Shown one piece after another: positions 36,501-48,774 of a stretch of DNA of 64,000 nucleotides. Both the position numbers and the translations under genes were made by a program. The notes below the pieces were generated by a model. That model did not search any database. It saw only the letters and a program-made list of their open reading frames with translations, and was not told the origin of the DNA. This DNA comes from Rhexocercosporidium sp. MPI-PUGE-AT-0058 (taxonomy: Eukaryota; Ascomycota; Leotiomycetes; Helotiales), in the NCBI GenBank assembly GCA_020746875.1, contig JAGTJL010000027.1:62001-126000 (forward strand). Reading direction: 5' to 3'. The number at the start of each line of letters is the position of its first letter. Within the stretch, counting starts at the first letter, position 1.

Positions 36501-36701
36501 TTATTCAGTACTGTCTGTACCCTGTTGTACATTTTATCTCTACTGCGGATAACGTGCTGTACACATACATAAATACATGGCTATACTCTGCCGCTGATAC
36601 CTATACATCTCACAGACCGTCTTCTCCTCCTTGCTCCCTCTTTAATTTATTTTTCTCCATTTCTTCTCCTCTCTATCATCTCGAAGTCATTGCAAGAGGA
36701 T
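33559..36701. other. 3.1-kb gene-poor, partly AT-rich region
   Basis: No gene is supported. A CAACTC microsatellite lies at 35612-35645. From about 34870 to 36100 the DNA is AT-rich with very short frames, a pattern of decayed sequence. The only RNA-gene hint, near 34200 minus, did not hold up. Confidence 0.4.
35612..35645. repeat. (CAACTC)n microsatellite
   Basis: A short imperfect array of CAACTC units in non-coding DNA. Confidence 0.75.
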
Positions 36702-37947
36702 TCAAGCCTTCTCCCCCGAAACAAGTAACACCACACTCCCCAACTGTCTCCTAACATCCTCATGTTCAACATCATGCGTGTCCTCCACCTGTCCCCACAT
36801 CCTCGTCTGCCAATCAACCTCCAAACTCGCCGCCCTGGCCGCCTCCTCCACACCAAACTGCCTCTTTCCCTCCACAATCCCCCCATCCCCCCTCAGCTCC
36901 CCCATCTCCTCACTCCACTCCACCACCAATCTCGCCGCCCCAAGCAGCCCCTTCCCAGCAAGCACGGCCCTCTCCAAGCCCGCCAGTTCAAAAGCAGGCA
37001 ACCCCATAACCCACCCCTGAATAACATCCCTCGTCATCTGTGGCTGGCTCTTGGGGAAAATACTCCCCTCATCCAAGATCTCTATGATCTCCACGCCCGG
37101 CCAGACCCGCTCCGTTAAGTATGAGATAATCGGCACCGCCGTGCGCTTCTGTATACTCCGCAGACTCTCCGCCTTTCGACTCTCATGTACCTCATACCCG
37201 GGGGGGTCGGGGTCCGCCTCAGGCGCCCAGCAGAGCAGCGAATCTGTGTCGAGGTAGCGCATGAGTGTGGTTGCGATGCCAGTGCGGATTGGGCCTGAGC
37301 CTGAGGTGGTTTGCGAGGATGCAGGCGATGCGTCTTCGTCTACTATGTCTAGAGCGCGGGAGACGAGAGAGGTGAGTGGGATGAGGTGGTGTTGGAGGGC
37401 TTGTTGCGCGTTGGTTAGGAGGTCCCATTCTAGTGCTATGGCTGTGGCCAGGGCGGGTTTGGAGTGGGGGATCGTGAGGATGGCTTTGGATGGCCGGCGG
37501 AGGGGGCGGGTGTCTAGGTGGATTTGAAGACCTTCTGTAATGGACCGACTATGTTAGCAATCTCTCCCAATCAAGCCGGCTAGTTCAATTGATATATGTA
37601 TTACAAAGGGCCATCATACCATCAGCGTGCTTAACATGCACCTCCTTCCAAAACCTCTTCGTCTTCGCACTCCCACCACCACTTCCCCCCGCAATGGCCC
37701 TGAGATCCAATCCCCTCTTTAACAACTCAGCCTGTTTCCTCCTTCTCGCAACTCGTGAATCGACATGTTCTGCGCTCGGGACGGGGACTTTCGGTGGTGG
37801 TCCTGACGCTGTGATGGGTTGGACTGTGGCGGGTGTTGGGGAGGAGTTGTGGAGACTTCGTTTGAGGAGGGGTGAGGTGGTGCGAAGGGAGGAGGAGAGG
37901 CGGAGAGAGGTGAGGTGGGGGAATTGAGATTGTGTTATGCGCTTCAT
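36702..37947 (-). CDS. atp12: F1-ATPase assembly chaperone Atp12
   Basis: Atp12 is a matrix chaperone that binds the F1 alpha subunit before the alpha/beta hexamer forms. Two exons, 37620-37947 and 36702-37534, give 1161 nt or 386 aa; the intron is 85 nt. The N terminus (MKRITQSQFPHLTSLRLSSS, many Arg and Ser, then RSLHNSSPT) is a typical mitochondrial presequence. The family domain begins KRFWKEVHVKHADGEGLQIH, then LDTRPLRRPSKAILTIPHSK and PALATAIALEWDLLTNAQQA, with a later PIISYLTERVWPGVEI. The length is usual for fungal members. The C terminus ends VSGEKA. Confidence 0.93.
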
Positions 37948-38347
37948 GTTGGTGATTGGTACAAGGTGGTTGTGAGATGGTTGAGGAGGGGAGGTGGTTG
38001 ATAATATTCAAGTGATGCAGTTGAAGCTGCAAGCTTCGAGTTTGCGCTGTTTGGTTAGACTTGGCAAAACCCCTCAGCTTACTTTCCTTCCCATATCTGA
38101 TCGTTCTCAACACTGCACTATTTACTACCAAGATCAGTAGTATACTAATAATCTCACCTGTGAGGAAGAATTAACCCCCGTATATTTGAGTATGAAAAAA
38201 ATATAGAGAATTTCCATTCTTAGACCGTACTTTGCTTCTGCATCATATATCAACAATGCTTGCTGTTCGCGCAAAGCGGATGGGGCAATGATAATTCATC
38301 AAGATCTGCAATTCGCTATACAGTACAGCTTAAACACAGAACACGTT

Positions 38348-38374
38348 CATCCATCCATCCATCCATCCATCCAT
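38348..38374. repeat. (CATC)n microsatellite
   Basis: Six or so tandem CATC units between the atp12 and oxysterol-binding genes, about 90 bp beyond the stop codon of the latter. Confidence 0.85.
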
Positions 38375-38465
38375 GCATCTACAACTGTCACCTCATCCTC
38401 CCTATGTACGAACCTCACTAACAATCCACCCTCATCATACTACTAATTCTCCTCTCCTGCCTCGC

Positions 38466-41400
38466 TCAAAAGATCTCCTCAATCATCCTCCAAGCCTCAC
38501 CAGTCCCAGCCTTCTCCCTCTCCTTCCAATATTTCCCATTGAACTGCCAAAACGCCTCTCCAGTAATAGGACACTTTGATTTGTGGAACCAGTGTGGCTC
38601 GAACTCCTCTCCTTTCTGCTCTCGCTCTCTCCTCTTCGCACGCTGCTTCTCCTCGACGCGGTTCTTCTCCGTGGCAGCGAAGTCGTACTCCCCGTCCTCC
38701 ATGGCACGCTGATCAGGTCGGAGTCTGGTGTCGGTAGGTGGAAGCCATGGCTCCAGCTGCTCGTTGATATCGTTGAGTGTTACGACGAAGGGCGTGAGGT
38801 TGAATGGGATACCGGTTGGTCGGGCATTGGCTTCCCAAACAATGAAAGCTTGGTTTGGATCACTGACGCTACCCCTATGATGCATCGCGCCTTCGTGCTT
38901 GGGTTCCTCGACAGTAGCTTCGTAGCCAGGAGTGAAACGAGCATAGATCTTGTTGTTCCATCGTCCACCAAGACTGAATCGAGTTTGGCCTTTAGCATCA
39001 TTGACACGACCAGTGATCTGATATGCGCTGGAGGCCTTCCATCCACGAGCCTTGAAATCAATCAGACAGGTCTCGCCTGTAGTCCAGTTCTTGACTTCCA
39101 TAGGTCCGTAGTTGTCAACAGTGGGCGAACCAGTGATGATACCAATGACGGAAGATGTGACCTTTTTCCATGTATACATCTCTTCTGTGCCATCCGCAGC
39201 CCTTAGCTTGAGGAACCATGTACCAAGTGGGTTGATGTCGAAAGATTTGCCGTAGAACTTGGACTTGACAGCAGATTCCCCGTAGTATGTCCATTTAGGT
39301 GACTCAGCCCAAGCAGCTCCGATAGGTGGATGATGGCTAACTTGCTCGATAAAGAAGCGGTAATTCTTATCTGGTCTCACATATTCGAAGGTCTCTCCCA
39401 AAAGAGGATTGAATGGTTTGGCGACACGGCCGATCGTTGAAGCATACTCACTGGCAGCAAAAGCAGCCACGTAAACCATTCGTTCAGTAGAATCCATTCT
39501 TTCGGCGGCGATGTCGAGAAGATCGGCGTACTCCATATCCTCGGCACATCGCTGTAGCAATGACGTTGGTTCGTTGAAAGATACAGGAAGGGTCATCTTG
39601 GTCATATCCTTGCCAATCATAGACTTGAGAATACTCTGCGACATGTTAGCAGCTGAGAACGACAAAAAGCTGGTTACTTACCCAGAGTGAGATCTTCGGC
39701 CGATCATCAGCATCCATCTTGAGCTTTTTCCGAATACCATTCTCATAACCTTTGAACGATGGGCTCAGGTCGATGGCGCCAGCTGTTGCCATATCTCTTT
39801 TCTCGGATTCATTGTAGATAGGTGTGCTGGATGGCGGGAGTGGCAACATAGGAGCGACTTCGACCTCACCAGCATCGACAGCATCAAAGAACTCGTCGTC
39901 TTCCTCTTCGTCGGTATCGGACAGAGGGCCGACTTCTTCGAGAATCGACTTGCGCCGCAGGGAACTCTTCGCGGTTGACTTGCGTCTTAGAGCTTTGCCT
40001 TCTTCATCAAGAGGGATCTCATCAAGAGCGTCGGCGAACTTTTCTCCTTTCAATGGCTCTCCTCTGCTCTCAGGTCTGCTTGTCACAGCCACACTGCCAG
40101 ACTCGATGACTTCACGCAGAGCTCGTTTGGTCAATTTCCGCTTCTCCTCTGATTCTCCAACCCTCGCCTCGAGAACCTCTTGCTCCCGAGCAACTTGCGC
40201 CATGCTATCCTCCCACATTCGTCTCATGTCCGCTTCACGGTCAAGACGATATTGCCAGTAAGCATCCCTGTCCTTCGAAATCTTGAGGAGGTCCCCAACA
40301 AGACCCTTCAAGTTTCGAATCGACGAGTCGTAAGTCTGGGATGCTTGCATAGCAACAGGGTCCGAGATGAATAGATTCGGATTGTTGACTTGTTCGGCTT
40401 GAAAGGCCGCGTTGACCTGTCCCATCATGTCTAGTTGTAGCTTCGCAGACTGAGCAGTAATTTCGAAGGCATCTTTACTTGCTGGGGTTTCTCTGTCACT
40501 AGAGCCTTCACCGTACTCATCCTCATCATCGCCATCGTCCCCACTTGGCCCGATGTTACTCGGAATCTTGACAATGTCACCCATGTAGCTGGGTTCGTAC
40601 GATCCGTAATTGGTGGCTTCATCGTCGTCTGCCACGCTTGTACCACTCGTGAAGGCAACCTTGTGACCTCCAATCTTGCCAGCACTAGATTGTGGGATCA
40701 GCCGATTGGTCTGGGTACTGTTCCTCCGAGTATCGGCAACACTCAAAGTCTCACTTGTGAGCTCTGCCGTGGACGCTTCTCTACCCGAGCCAGACCCAGA
40801 ATGTTCGGCTTTTGCTTGCCTAAGAAGCTCTGCGCTTCGTTGCTGTTGCTTCTCTTCCTCCTTTGCCTGATCTTTGGTCCACTGGATGGAATTGTTGAGA
40901 GCCCAGAACCATCTCTTTGCTTCGACTTCGTGGTTCGCCTTCAGATGGTACTTGACGGATGATTTTCCAATGATATCAAACTTCGTCTTTTCGGTCGGGT
41001 CCATATTCAACCGAGCTATCTTCATGTTGATAGCTCCACGGCAAGCAGACCCAGAGTCATCCTGATGCTTGTAGTAGCTCATGACACCATCCTCCAGCAC
41101 AAACCATCGCAGCTGGTAACCCTTACGGTAGTTCGTCCACTTCTTCAGGTATCCCTTCATCTCACGACCATCCTTTCCAGCGAGTGTATCTCCCGGTGAA
41201 GATCCAGAACCTCCATGCTGAGATGCATTACCTAGTACAGCCTTCTCTTGAATGCCTCGTTGGGCAGCTACTGCTGCTGGAGAGCGCTTCAGCATAGCCC
41301 TTGTGATATCATCCTTGGTGACATCCTGGGGTAGCTTTCCCTTCCGATCACGACGGAACGGGTCGGCTCCGTGAAGTAACAGAACTTGTATGAGTTCCGT

Positions 41401-42282
41401 GTTCTTCTTCTTCGCAGCCTCATGCAAGAGTGTACCTCCTGCCTGGACAATCCCAATATCGGAAGCAAACTCTCCTCCGTTGATATCCAACACCATCTTA
41501 ACTCTTGGTTCCTCCAGAACTTCTCCTAGTCTCTTGTAGTCACCCTGAGCAACCAAAGCCTGCACCTGTCGTATCTTGCCGTCGACGAATATGGATCGTG
41601 AAAGTTGTAGCTGCTGGAAAATATCTGGTGTCCGCGCCATATCGAGGGGTAATCGACCTTGGTAATTTGCGATGGAGTCATTGATGCCATTCTGGTCAAG
41701 CAGAAGCCGCACGATCTGACCCCGCCCCTGCGACGCAGCTAGATGCAACGCCGTATTTCCTTCTTTGTCCCGAGCATTGATATCGATTGTTCCAGCACCA
41801 TCTGACAGAACATACTCCACAACTGGAAGCTCAGCGCATTGAATCGCTAGGTGTAGTATAGTCGTATCTTCCAGACCAGACGACCCCGAGCCACTTGCAC
41901 TGGATGTGCTCATGCGCGTGCCATCTGATTCCCTAATCGCCTTTGCAATCGCCGCCGTATCACCATTTCGCAGAGCTTCGAATATGCGGAACTTCCTTAC
42001 GGACGATTCAATCGACACCGTCTTCTCTTGTAGTGGGGGTTGTGCGGGTATGCTTCTAGGGGTCTGAACGTTGGAGATTGATCGCATTAACCCCGCAGTC
42101 CCTGTTGACTGTTTGTTCGCGTGGTGTCGTTGCGAATTGTGGTGTGCGAGTGAAGTCGTCGAAGGGCTCTTGCTGGGCACATGTGCAGACCCGTCCTCGG
42201 AGTTCTCATCCTCTCTCCCATCCTTGCGTCGCAGCAGAGAAAGTGCAGATGACTTGTTGCGTTTGTGACTAAGTACCGTCAT
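38466..42282 (-). CDS. Oxysterol-binding protein, Osh1-type (ankyrin, PH, FFAT, OSBP domain)
   Basis: A lipid-transfer protein working at membrane contact sites. Two exons, 39682-42282 and 38466-39635, give 3771 nt or 1256 aa with a 46-nt intron. In order: a Ser/Lys-rich start ([20 protein letters not shown]); ankyrin repeats about residues 125-330 ([40 protein letters not shown]); a PH domain about 375-470 ([20 protein letters not shown]); coiled, acidic linkers; an FFAT-like motif in [12 protein letters not shown], which would bind VAP at the ER; and the sterol-binding domain with the signature EQVSHHPP near [11 protein letters not shown]. The intron lies between SLW and SILKSMIG, inside the OSBP domain. 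All family parts are present. A 20-codon upstream extension lacks an ATG, so I chose 42282. Confidence 0.95.
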
Positions 42283-45200
42283 GGTCAGTGAGGGTCCTAG
42301 GAGGTGTCCAATTTCTTTTTCAACAAACACCAGGAAAGAACAAAGCTGCTGCGATAGTAGACTCGAGAGGAGCTCAACGAGGGGGCTGAGGAGGGATATA
42401 CTAACCCTTCACCTGACTCCGACATGTTGACAAGTCCCTATCGCCGAGTCTTTGAGCAAATCGGAGGCGCTTGTTCTTTGTAGACTGTAGAAATTCTGGG
42501 ACTCGATTAGGGATTACGTCCAATTCTTGCGGGGATGCGTCGATAGGAGTGAGCAAGGGTTGGACAGGCACACACCTTCCTCAATCTCACAGTGGCCAGA
42601 GCCTGCCCCAGCAATGGAAGACAATGTTGTGCGGTGCAATACTCGTGTTCTTGGCTGCGTTGTAAGAATGGCGCAGGCACAGTACGTCTTTGTTGTTGGG
42701 TCGTCGTGGTACAATGTTGATGTCGTATGAAGACGCAGAAATAACGACCGCACGTTGCGCAACCTGGCCTGTGAAAGGGAGTAGAAGTGGAGGTGGAAGT
42801 CCTGGAAGTCCTGGCCCCTTGGATCAGGGATTCTGCCCACCAACAGAAGACCCCAAAGGCAGCATGACGTCTTGACAAGCGAGCGAGCCCCCACGTGATT
42901 GGTGCGGTGAACGGCCCGAGAGGAGAGGAGAGGGGAGGGAGAGATATTGCTGGGCGGCATTATCAATCATCAACAGAAGAAGAGACAGGGAAGTCAGTCA
43001 ACACTTTTGCAACCACGGCTACTACAAGACAGACTAAGACTTTCTGCGACTTGCTTGCCTCTTGCATTTACTCCACCAACATTAATCAAAATACCCGAAT
43101 CTACTCCCCTCATACGCTACGAGAAGTAAGATCTGACAGCGAATAAGCTCGAGGTAAAGCTGTAACTTCCGGGCAAGGTACGCGTCAATCTCACTCGGAT
43201 GGCACTCACTTGCCACTATCGAGTATCGAGAAGGGCAAAGAGAGCTCTTGGCACTTAGAAGAGGGGGGAGTAGAAGCACGTCGCCATGTCCACCAGTTGG
43301 AAGGTGTCGGAATGTCAGAACATATGGAGATTGAAACTGGAGCTAGAGTCGTCGTCCTCTAAGCCACCCACTAAAGCCCGGTTCTTCTACCATCCGTTAC
43401 TGAAGATGAAAACCCTTCACCACATCTCCATGCAATACGAATACACGACCTCAGCATATCTTTGTCTTATAATCAACTCTCGAACAAATATGATCGGCTC
43501 GCTCTCTATCCGTCGCCGAGATAAAGCTCCGGGTTCCAGAGAGCGTTACTCATAGCCGATCCAGTAACGACTACTTTTTTTCCAAACAAGCTTCACCCTG
43601 CACCTCATTGCTCTCTCAGCAAATTTCTTCAGACTTCAAGCACGTTCTCACCTCCTCCTTATGGAAACTCCATCACTCGGCATTGCGAATCAGTGGCAAG
43701 TCTGACTGAGGACCTTCCTCTTGCGACGGATGCATCCTTCCCGGCCACTCGGCTAATGCTACTGTTTGTCTGGACTTCCAGAATATTGTATCTGTTACTT
43801 TCTGCTCGTTTTCTCAACACCATTTCCTAGTCTTAACAAAGTCTTTAAGTCTTGTTGCCTGACCCTGCCATCTCTCTTTTTTTTCCTTCTCACTCCCCAC
43901 ATACTCTTACACCCATCTAGTCCCCAAATATAAGCGAGGAGCTTCGTCCACCAGCAAACTTCCTTTGCTCGATTTCTTTGCGTTGCTATTTCTGCACCAT
44001 ATGCGTGAAGAAACAGTCAGCATGGAACACTGAAAATATGTGCACAATACCGATGTTACACTCCTTGACCACTTACTCGCTTGCTGACGCTTCTGTCTTC
44101 GAAGACCGCGCGACGAACTCCAGGCGGGGTTCGCAACTCCCAGCGTTGTAGTGATGGTCATAGTTGGATCAACAGGCATCCCGTAGGTCTTAGTTGGCAT
44201 GTGATCAAAGAGTCGCCCTTCATGATAGGGTGTTGAACAGCTTGACTTAGGAAGATGCTGAGCGGGCAGTTGGAGCAGGCCTACGACCACCATTTCTCTC
44301 GTCAACAACGGAGCTGGCAACTCGTCCACGTTCCATTCTCATCCCAGGTCCCGAGACCAACCATGTAGGACAGTTCTTCCGCCTCTACGACCTGCTGCTG
44401 CGCATTGAAACGATTTCTATTTGTACTCAAATCTCGTTCTTTGTCAGATCCCCTTCTTCACAGATTGTAGTCGCATGGTGTTGCTTGCCGCTGCAAGAGC
44501 TATAATTATAGTCCTGACTGCACGAAGGCCACTGCCCCCACCGTCCAGCCCAGAGATGTTAGAGGAGATCTTGAATTCGAGAAAACCCAATGACCACCAA
44601 AAGAAGGAGGCGGGAGAGAAAGTGGGAAATTTACATCTTCGCAACAAATGTCAGGATGGTAGAGATCTCGCCCTATCAACTATTGAGTTCCGTGGAATTC
44701 ATCCCCGATGATTTTATGTCCACATCAGAACCCTTCTGAGCCGTGTGTTGTCCTCGGTCCACTACGACGCCCGTCTACATCAGCTGCTGGGGATAATCGG
44801 AGACTGTCCGTCATTCGAAATTGAGAACAGTTTACCTGAGTGTATCTAACAAAGTGCTAGCTGACCTTAGGCTTCCGGACGCAATGGCTCGACGGTGGAA
44901 GAGGGAGTGTGACACTAAGTCCTCTCTGACTATGAAGTTCGGGATTCTTAGGTCAAAGCAGCTGTAGTGCCAGGACGATAGGTGAAGCTCGGATTTCCAG
45001 CGCAGGCTTACGCTCATCGTAAGAGATCTTGGCCTTTTGGGTCAAACCTCCCTGTTACTGTTTGTAAGCAGGTATGAATGGTAATTGAGGATAGAGAGAC
45101 TTACTGGTGGTTGAAGATCTTGTCACGAATGACCTAAACCATCTCAAAGCATTGGGTGGGGGCAATGAAGCAAAACAGGACGTAGCTTTGAATTCTGAGG

Positions 45201-45670
45201 ACGAGACTTCTTCAAATGTGTAGCAAGTGGCACTTACTCTTCCTTCAAAACATCAGGTAGAAGCAATCGATAGAGGTTCAAAGACATCTTCCTTGTTAGG
45301 TTCACCTTGATGATGTCTCAGGTAGGGTTAAGTAGCAGCGCGAATGTATCCGAAGTATGTAACTTTGGATTTCGAGGACGCGATTTCTTCGGATACATAG
45401 CAGAGTTGCTCTTGTATACTTCCAATGACAGCTGGGCTGCTTGGCTGGATGACCGGAACCTCATCCACTCCTGAGTTTTAGACGCAGCAGAGGTTCTGAA
45501 CCACTGCACATGATGGTGCCAGCAACATACTCAAGGTCAATAAAACCCCTTTTCAGCTATAATGCCTAATATCCTCCCCATCTCCCAAGCAATGGGGCGT
45601 TGGGATCGGGTCATCCACGATGATACCCTCCAGCCTGCCCGCTGCATAGCTGGGCAGCCCTTGGAGTGTC
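42283..45670. other. 3.4 kb upstream of the oxysterol-binding gene, no gene
   Basis: The first few hundred bases are presumably leader and promoter of the Osh1-type gene. Beyond that there are only short frames (for example 43907-44329 minus) with no motif. Around 45190 and 45345 two diverged copies of a stretch of about 45 bp occur (GTAGCTTTGAATTCTGAGGA versus GTAACTTTGGATTTCGAGGA), the first sign of the degenerate repeat zone that follows. Confidence 0.4.
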
Positions 45671-45702
45671 CATGGTCGCGCCATCGAAATGGCGCGACCA
45701 TG
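45671..45702. repeat. Perfect 14-bp stem hairpin with CGAA loop
   Basis: CATGGTCGCGCCAT, loop CGAA, then its exact reverse complement. The stem is 64% G+C. It sits at the head of a local duplicated segment. No T-run follows, so it is not a recognisable Pol III or rho-type terminator. Confidence 0.9.
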
Positions 45703-46158
45703 CAAGAGCAGCCTTACGATGCGTATGGAGAAGTTGAATTCGATGTACCGGTTGGTGTGGACCGGAGTATCTACTCAACAAACTCTAGGTTAGTATTGAC
45801 CGTTCTAGTGGATTGTGCAGGTACGTACTCAAGTCGAAACCTGGGAAGTCGTGATCATGTAAGAGCAGCCTTACGATGCGTGAGGTTGAGTTCGATTTGC
45901 CTGTTCGTGTGAACAGTGGCATCTGTTCAACAAATACTAAGTCAGCATTGAACTGCTTTTCCATGCACATACCTGGAGGCGCCGTAACCGAAGCCTAGTG
46001 TTGGGGCTGCTAAGCCCCGAAAGCAACCAGATCGGCGTTGGCTAGTGCCTCACGCCCTGAAGCGATAGCGCTCACACGCTGAAGCAGATGTGCATGTGGC
46101 AGTTTAGGCGATAATTGGATTTCGGGGGTAACTTACTCAAGTCGAAACCTGGGAAGTC
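45697..46158. repeat. Local degenerate repeat cluster
   Basis: Two diverged copies of about 105 bp begin GAGCAGCCTTACGATGCGT (45697-45802 and 45854-45957). A 25-bp exact repeat, starting TACTCAAGTCGAAACCTGGG, occurs at 45826-45850 and 46134-46158. The pattern suggests an old element or duplications broken up by mutation. Confidence 0.7.
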
Positions 46159-46889
46159 ACGCTAAATTTGGAAATAGGCTTCCTTCAACCTCCTGAAGAA
46201 GCGGAAATGCTTCGAATAGCTTTTTCTAGTCTTTTCTTCTTCATTGGTGCGTCCGTGACTCAATCATTCAAGGTCCAGTGGTGTCCACGTCACCTTCACG
46301 GATTCCGAGACCTTCCTGGATCCATTCTCTTGAAATTGGTGGTACAAAGCCGTGGGAAATTATCCACATGAGAACAGCCGCAGGGATGTCCACTTCTATA
46401 TATTCTTGCCCAATCGCATCATCAATTCACAAAGAATTGTCTGCATTCCCGGATTTGCGCGTTGAAATGTAGTGGGTTTTACACGGAGAACAACTGAAAC
46501 GTGGGCAGACGTGACAGTAAACGTGAATTTTTCCTTAGGATCGGCTGGGGAAGGTTTCTCATGGCAAAGTGAGTTAGAATTTTGATATCATGATGAACTA
46601 GAGTTTCTATTCTCGTCGCTGGTGATGTGGTAGATATAGGCGCAGTCTGTAGACGGACCTTGTCGGGAGTGTTGGTTGAGGAATTGGCTTGGTGTGCCTG
46701 GGACTTTCATGAGTCTTTACATTCTGCGACCTCGCCGGAATGTCAACTGCTGATGGCCCATTAGTAATTTGCCAAGCAAGTAGACCGTATCGTCAAAGAG
46801 AGTACCTACTCATCGGAGAGAAGGTGATCAAATTCGCTAGAGAAATGTCAAGCAAGGTCCGCTGAGGCAACAGAGCAGCCGGCCTTCTC

Positions 46890-47013
46890 ATGGCATCTAT
46901 CAGTGGGCCACCTAGCGTTCCATACAGGAAGCCCCCGAGACATGGCATCTCAGTGGGCCACCCAGTGTTCCATACCGGAAATCCCAAGGGTATGACATCT
47001 ATCAGTGGGCCAC
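46890..47013. repeat. Tandem repeat with period of about 51 bp
   Basis: Three imperfect copies begin ATGGCATCTATCAGTGGGCC, ATGGCATCTCAGTGGGCC and ATGACATCTATCAGTGGGCC at about 46890, 46942 and 46992. The third is partial. An open frame crosses it, but no gene is supported. Confidence 0.8.
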
Positions 47014-47835
47014 GGTCCACTCGTTGCACAATCCAAAGTGGAACCTCAATTGTCCTCGATTTAGAAGTACTTCGTACTTGTTGGAACAATCAGACCTTTG
47101 GTGTCTGCGCGGAGTACTAGAATATTCCACTTTGCAGGGGACATCATCCAATGAGCCAATCCGCTTTATTAATTTCCGTCTGTAGCTGATAAAATCTAGG
47201 TCATATAGCAAGACAGAAAAGGTTATTGCCCTTGGTACGAAGTATCTGCAAGTATCTGCGTGACACCTTCGACTGGTGTGACGGACTCCCCACGCGTAGA
47301 GTGTTTACATGTGCTGAGAACTAAGCGAGATGGGTTGCCAAGTCTCCTGGAGGGCAAATCCAGTATGAATATGTATCGTTGCTGCAGATCCAGATCCATG
47401 GCTGGTTTCCAGGCCAGCAAGCAGCGTTGATCCGGAAAATACTTCCATGAAGCATAGCGAGAGTGTTGTGCCCGGATGTCATTGTACTGCTGCTTCCCAT
47501 GGTTGGTGACACAGATGAAGAAAATTGCTGAGAATTGAACGGCCGCCACGGTAAATGTGCATACATTGCCCTGCATGACAGGCACAGTGAAGACAGTGAC
47601 CCATCACTAACTTGTTCTGGGTAAACTTTGGACGAGTGGGCCAGCGGATTAAATAGCTATATTGCTCTGATTAGATTCTGGCCTTCATTGAAAAGGATCG
47701 AATTGTCTCTTACCAGGAATAGACGAATCGGGCAATCCAACAAAGCCTGATGTCTTTCAATGGGCAAGACAGGGTGCCTCAAAGTCTCAATGAGGATGCC
47801 TGGAGTGTCACTGTTGTGAAAATAGATGAAGAGAA

Positions 47836-48774
47836 CTATGGAGCGAGGAGCCGAGCCGAGCGGATCTCAACATCGGTTGTGATAATCCTTAGAAGAACAA
47901 CCCGTCTGTCATGTAGGAGAGAAGTGTTGGTGATATCGATGTTCGATTTCCCCAAGGGGAACTGGACTGAGAGTTCCCTGTTATCTGCTGTAGTTGTTAC
48001 CTTCAACTTTGACAAGTGTACTGTAGCTCCATAGGACCGACAATCTCTGAAGTAGAAACTTTCCGCGGCAGAGAATAAAGGGCCGCGAGCCAGGCTCCAT
48101 GTATCTTGTAACGGTTTCCCACTGGCTTTTGTCAAACTTTAGGCAGCCTTGAAGAAGACAATAGATTCTGCAGAGATAAATCGGAAAGCATCGGCGTCTA
48201 TGATTTCTATTATCGAGACCGATTCGTAGTGACACATAGCCGATTTTATCTGTCATCCGAGCATGTCAGCTTCGGCTTCCTCGCCATCATCGTGTCAACA
48301 GATTTGCAGCTACTTGACCGTACTCGTAGAGGTCTCAAAGAGAATACCACTGGAGCCAAAGCGCTGGTATTGGGACTTACGGAGCAACGTCGATCAAAAA
48401 GCACTGATAGGTCTAGGGTGACGCTTTCCGGCTTGCTTGCTTAGAAGTACGTATTTCAAAGATCTAGCAAGTAGCTACCAGTACATGCGATTTCTCTGTT
48501 GTTCCTCTGTATAGTTGTCTTTGTGGTCGTAATTTTTCGCCGATAGAAGTCTTTTGAGTCCTTAAATGACGGGTGTCAATGCCAGTGGCTACAAGAGACA
48601 TCTCTGGAAGTTGTCAGTATTGTCGGTAGACAGTCTATGACTAAATCTATTAATGAAGATGTTCAGCCTCTGTGGCCATGAATGGAAAGGGAAGAGTAAA
48701 CTTACCAGGGATCGCTGATCTGCGCGAGGAGAGCCTCGTGGCGTTGTCGAATCGTCGAGCAAGTTTCCGATCAT
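47836..48774 (-). pseudogene. Possible multi-exon gene or remnant, unknown product
   Basis: I do not recognise this. Pieces with clean splice sites line up in phase: ATG at 48774 (MIGNLLDDSTTPRGSPRADQ) to a GTAAGT donor at 48705; a piece reading KPESVTLDLSVLFDRRCS to another GTAAGT donor near 48377; then, after the acceptor GGATGACAG, IKSAMCHYESVSIIEIIDAD and AFRFISAESIVFFKAA, followed by an in-frame TAA. Past the stop, the same frame continues as convincing protein text to 47836 (SLTKASGKPLQDTW, YGATVHLSKLKVTTTADNRE, DITNTSLLHDRRVVLLRI). Either one base change killed a real gene, or an intron removes the stop. Several joins are guesses. The minus-strand frame at 47223-47585 might be a further exon. 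Confidence 0.35.

Noticed and set aside
43907..44329. 140-codon minus-strand frame
   Set aside because: No domain, no neighbouring exons, and composition not convincing.
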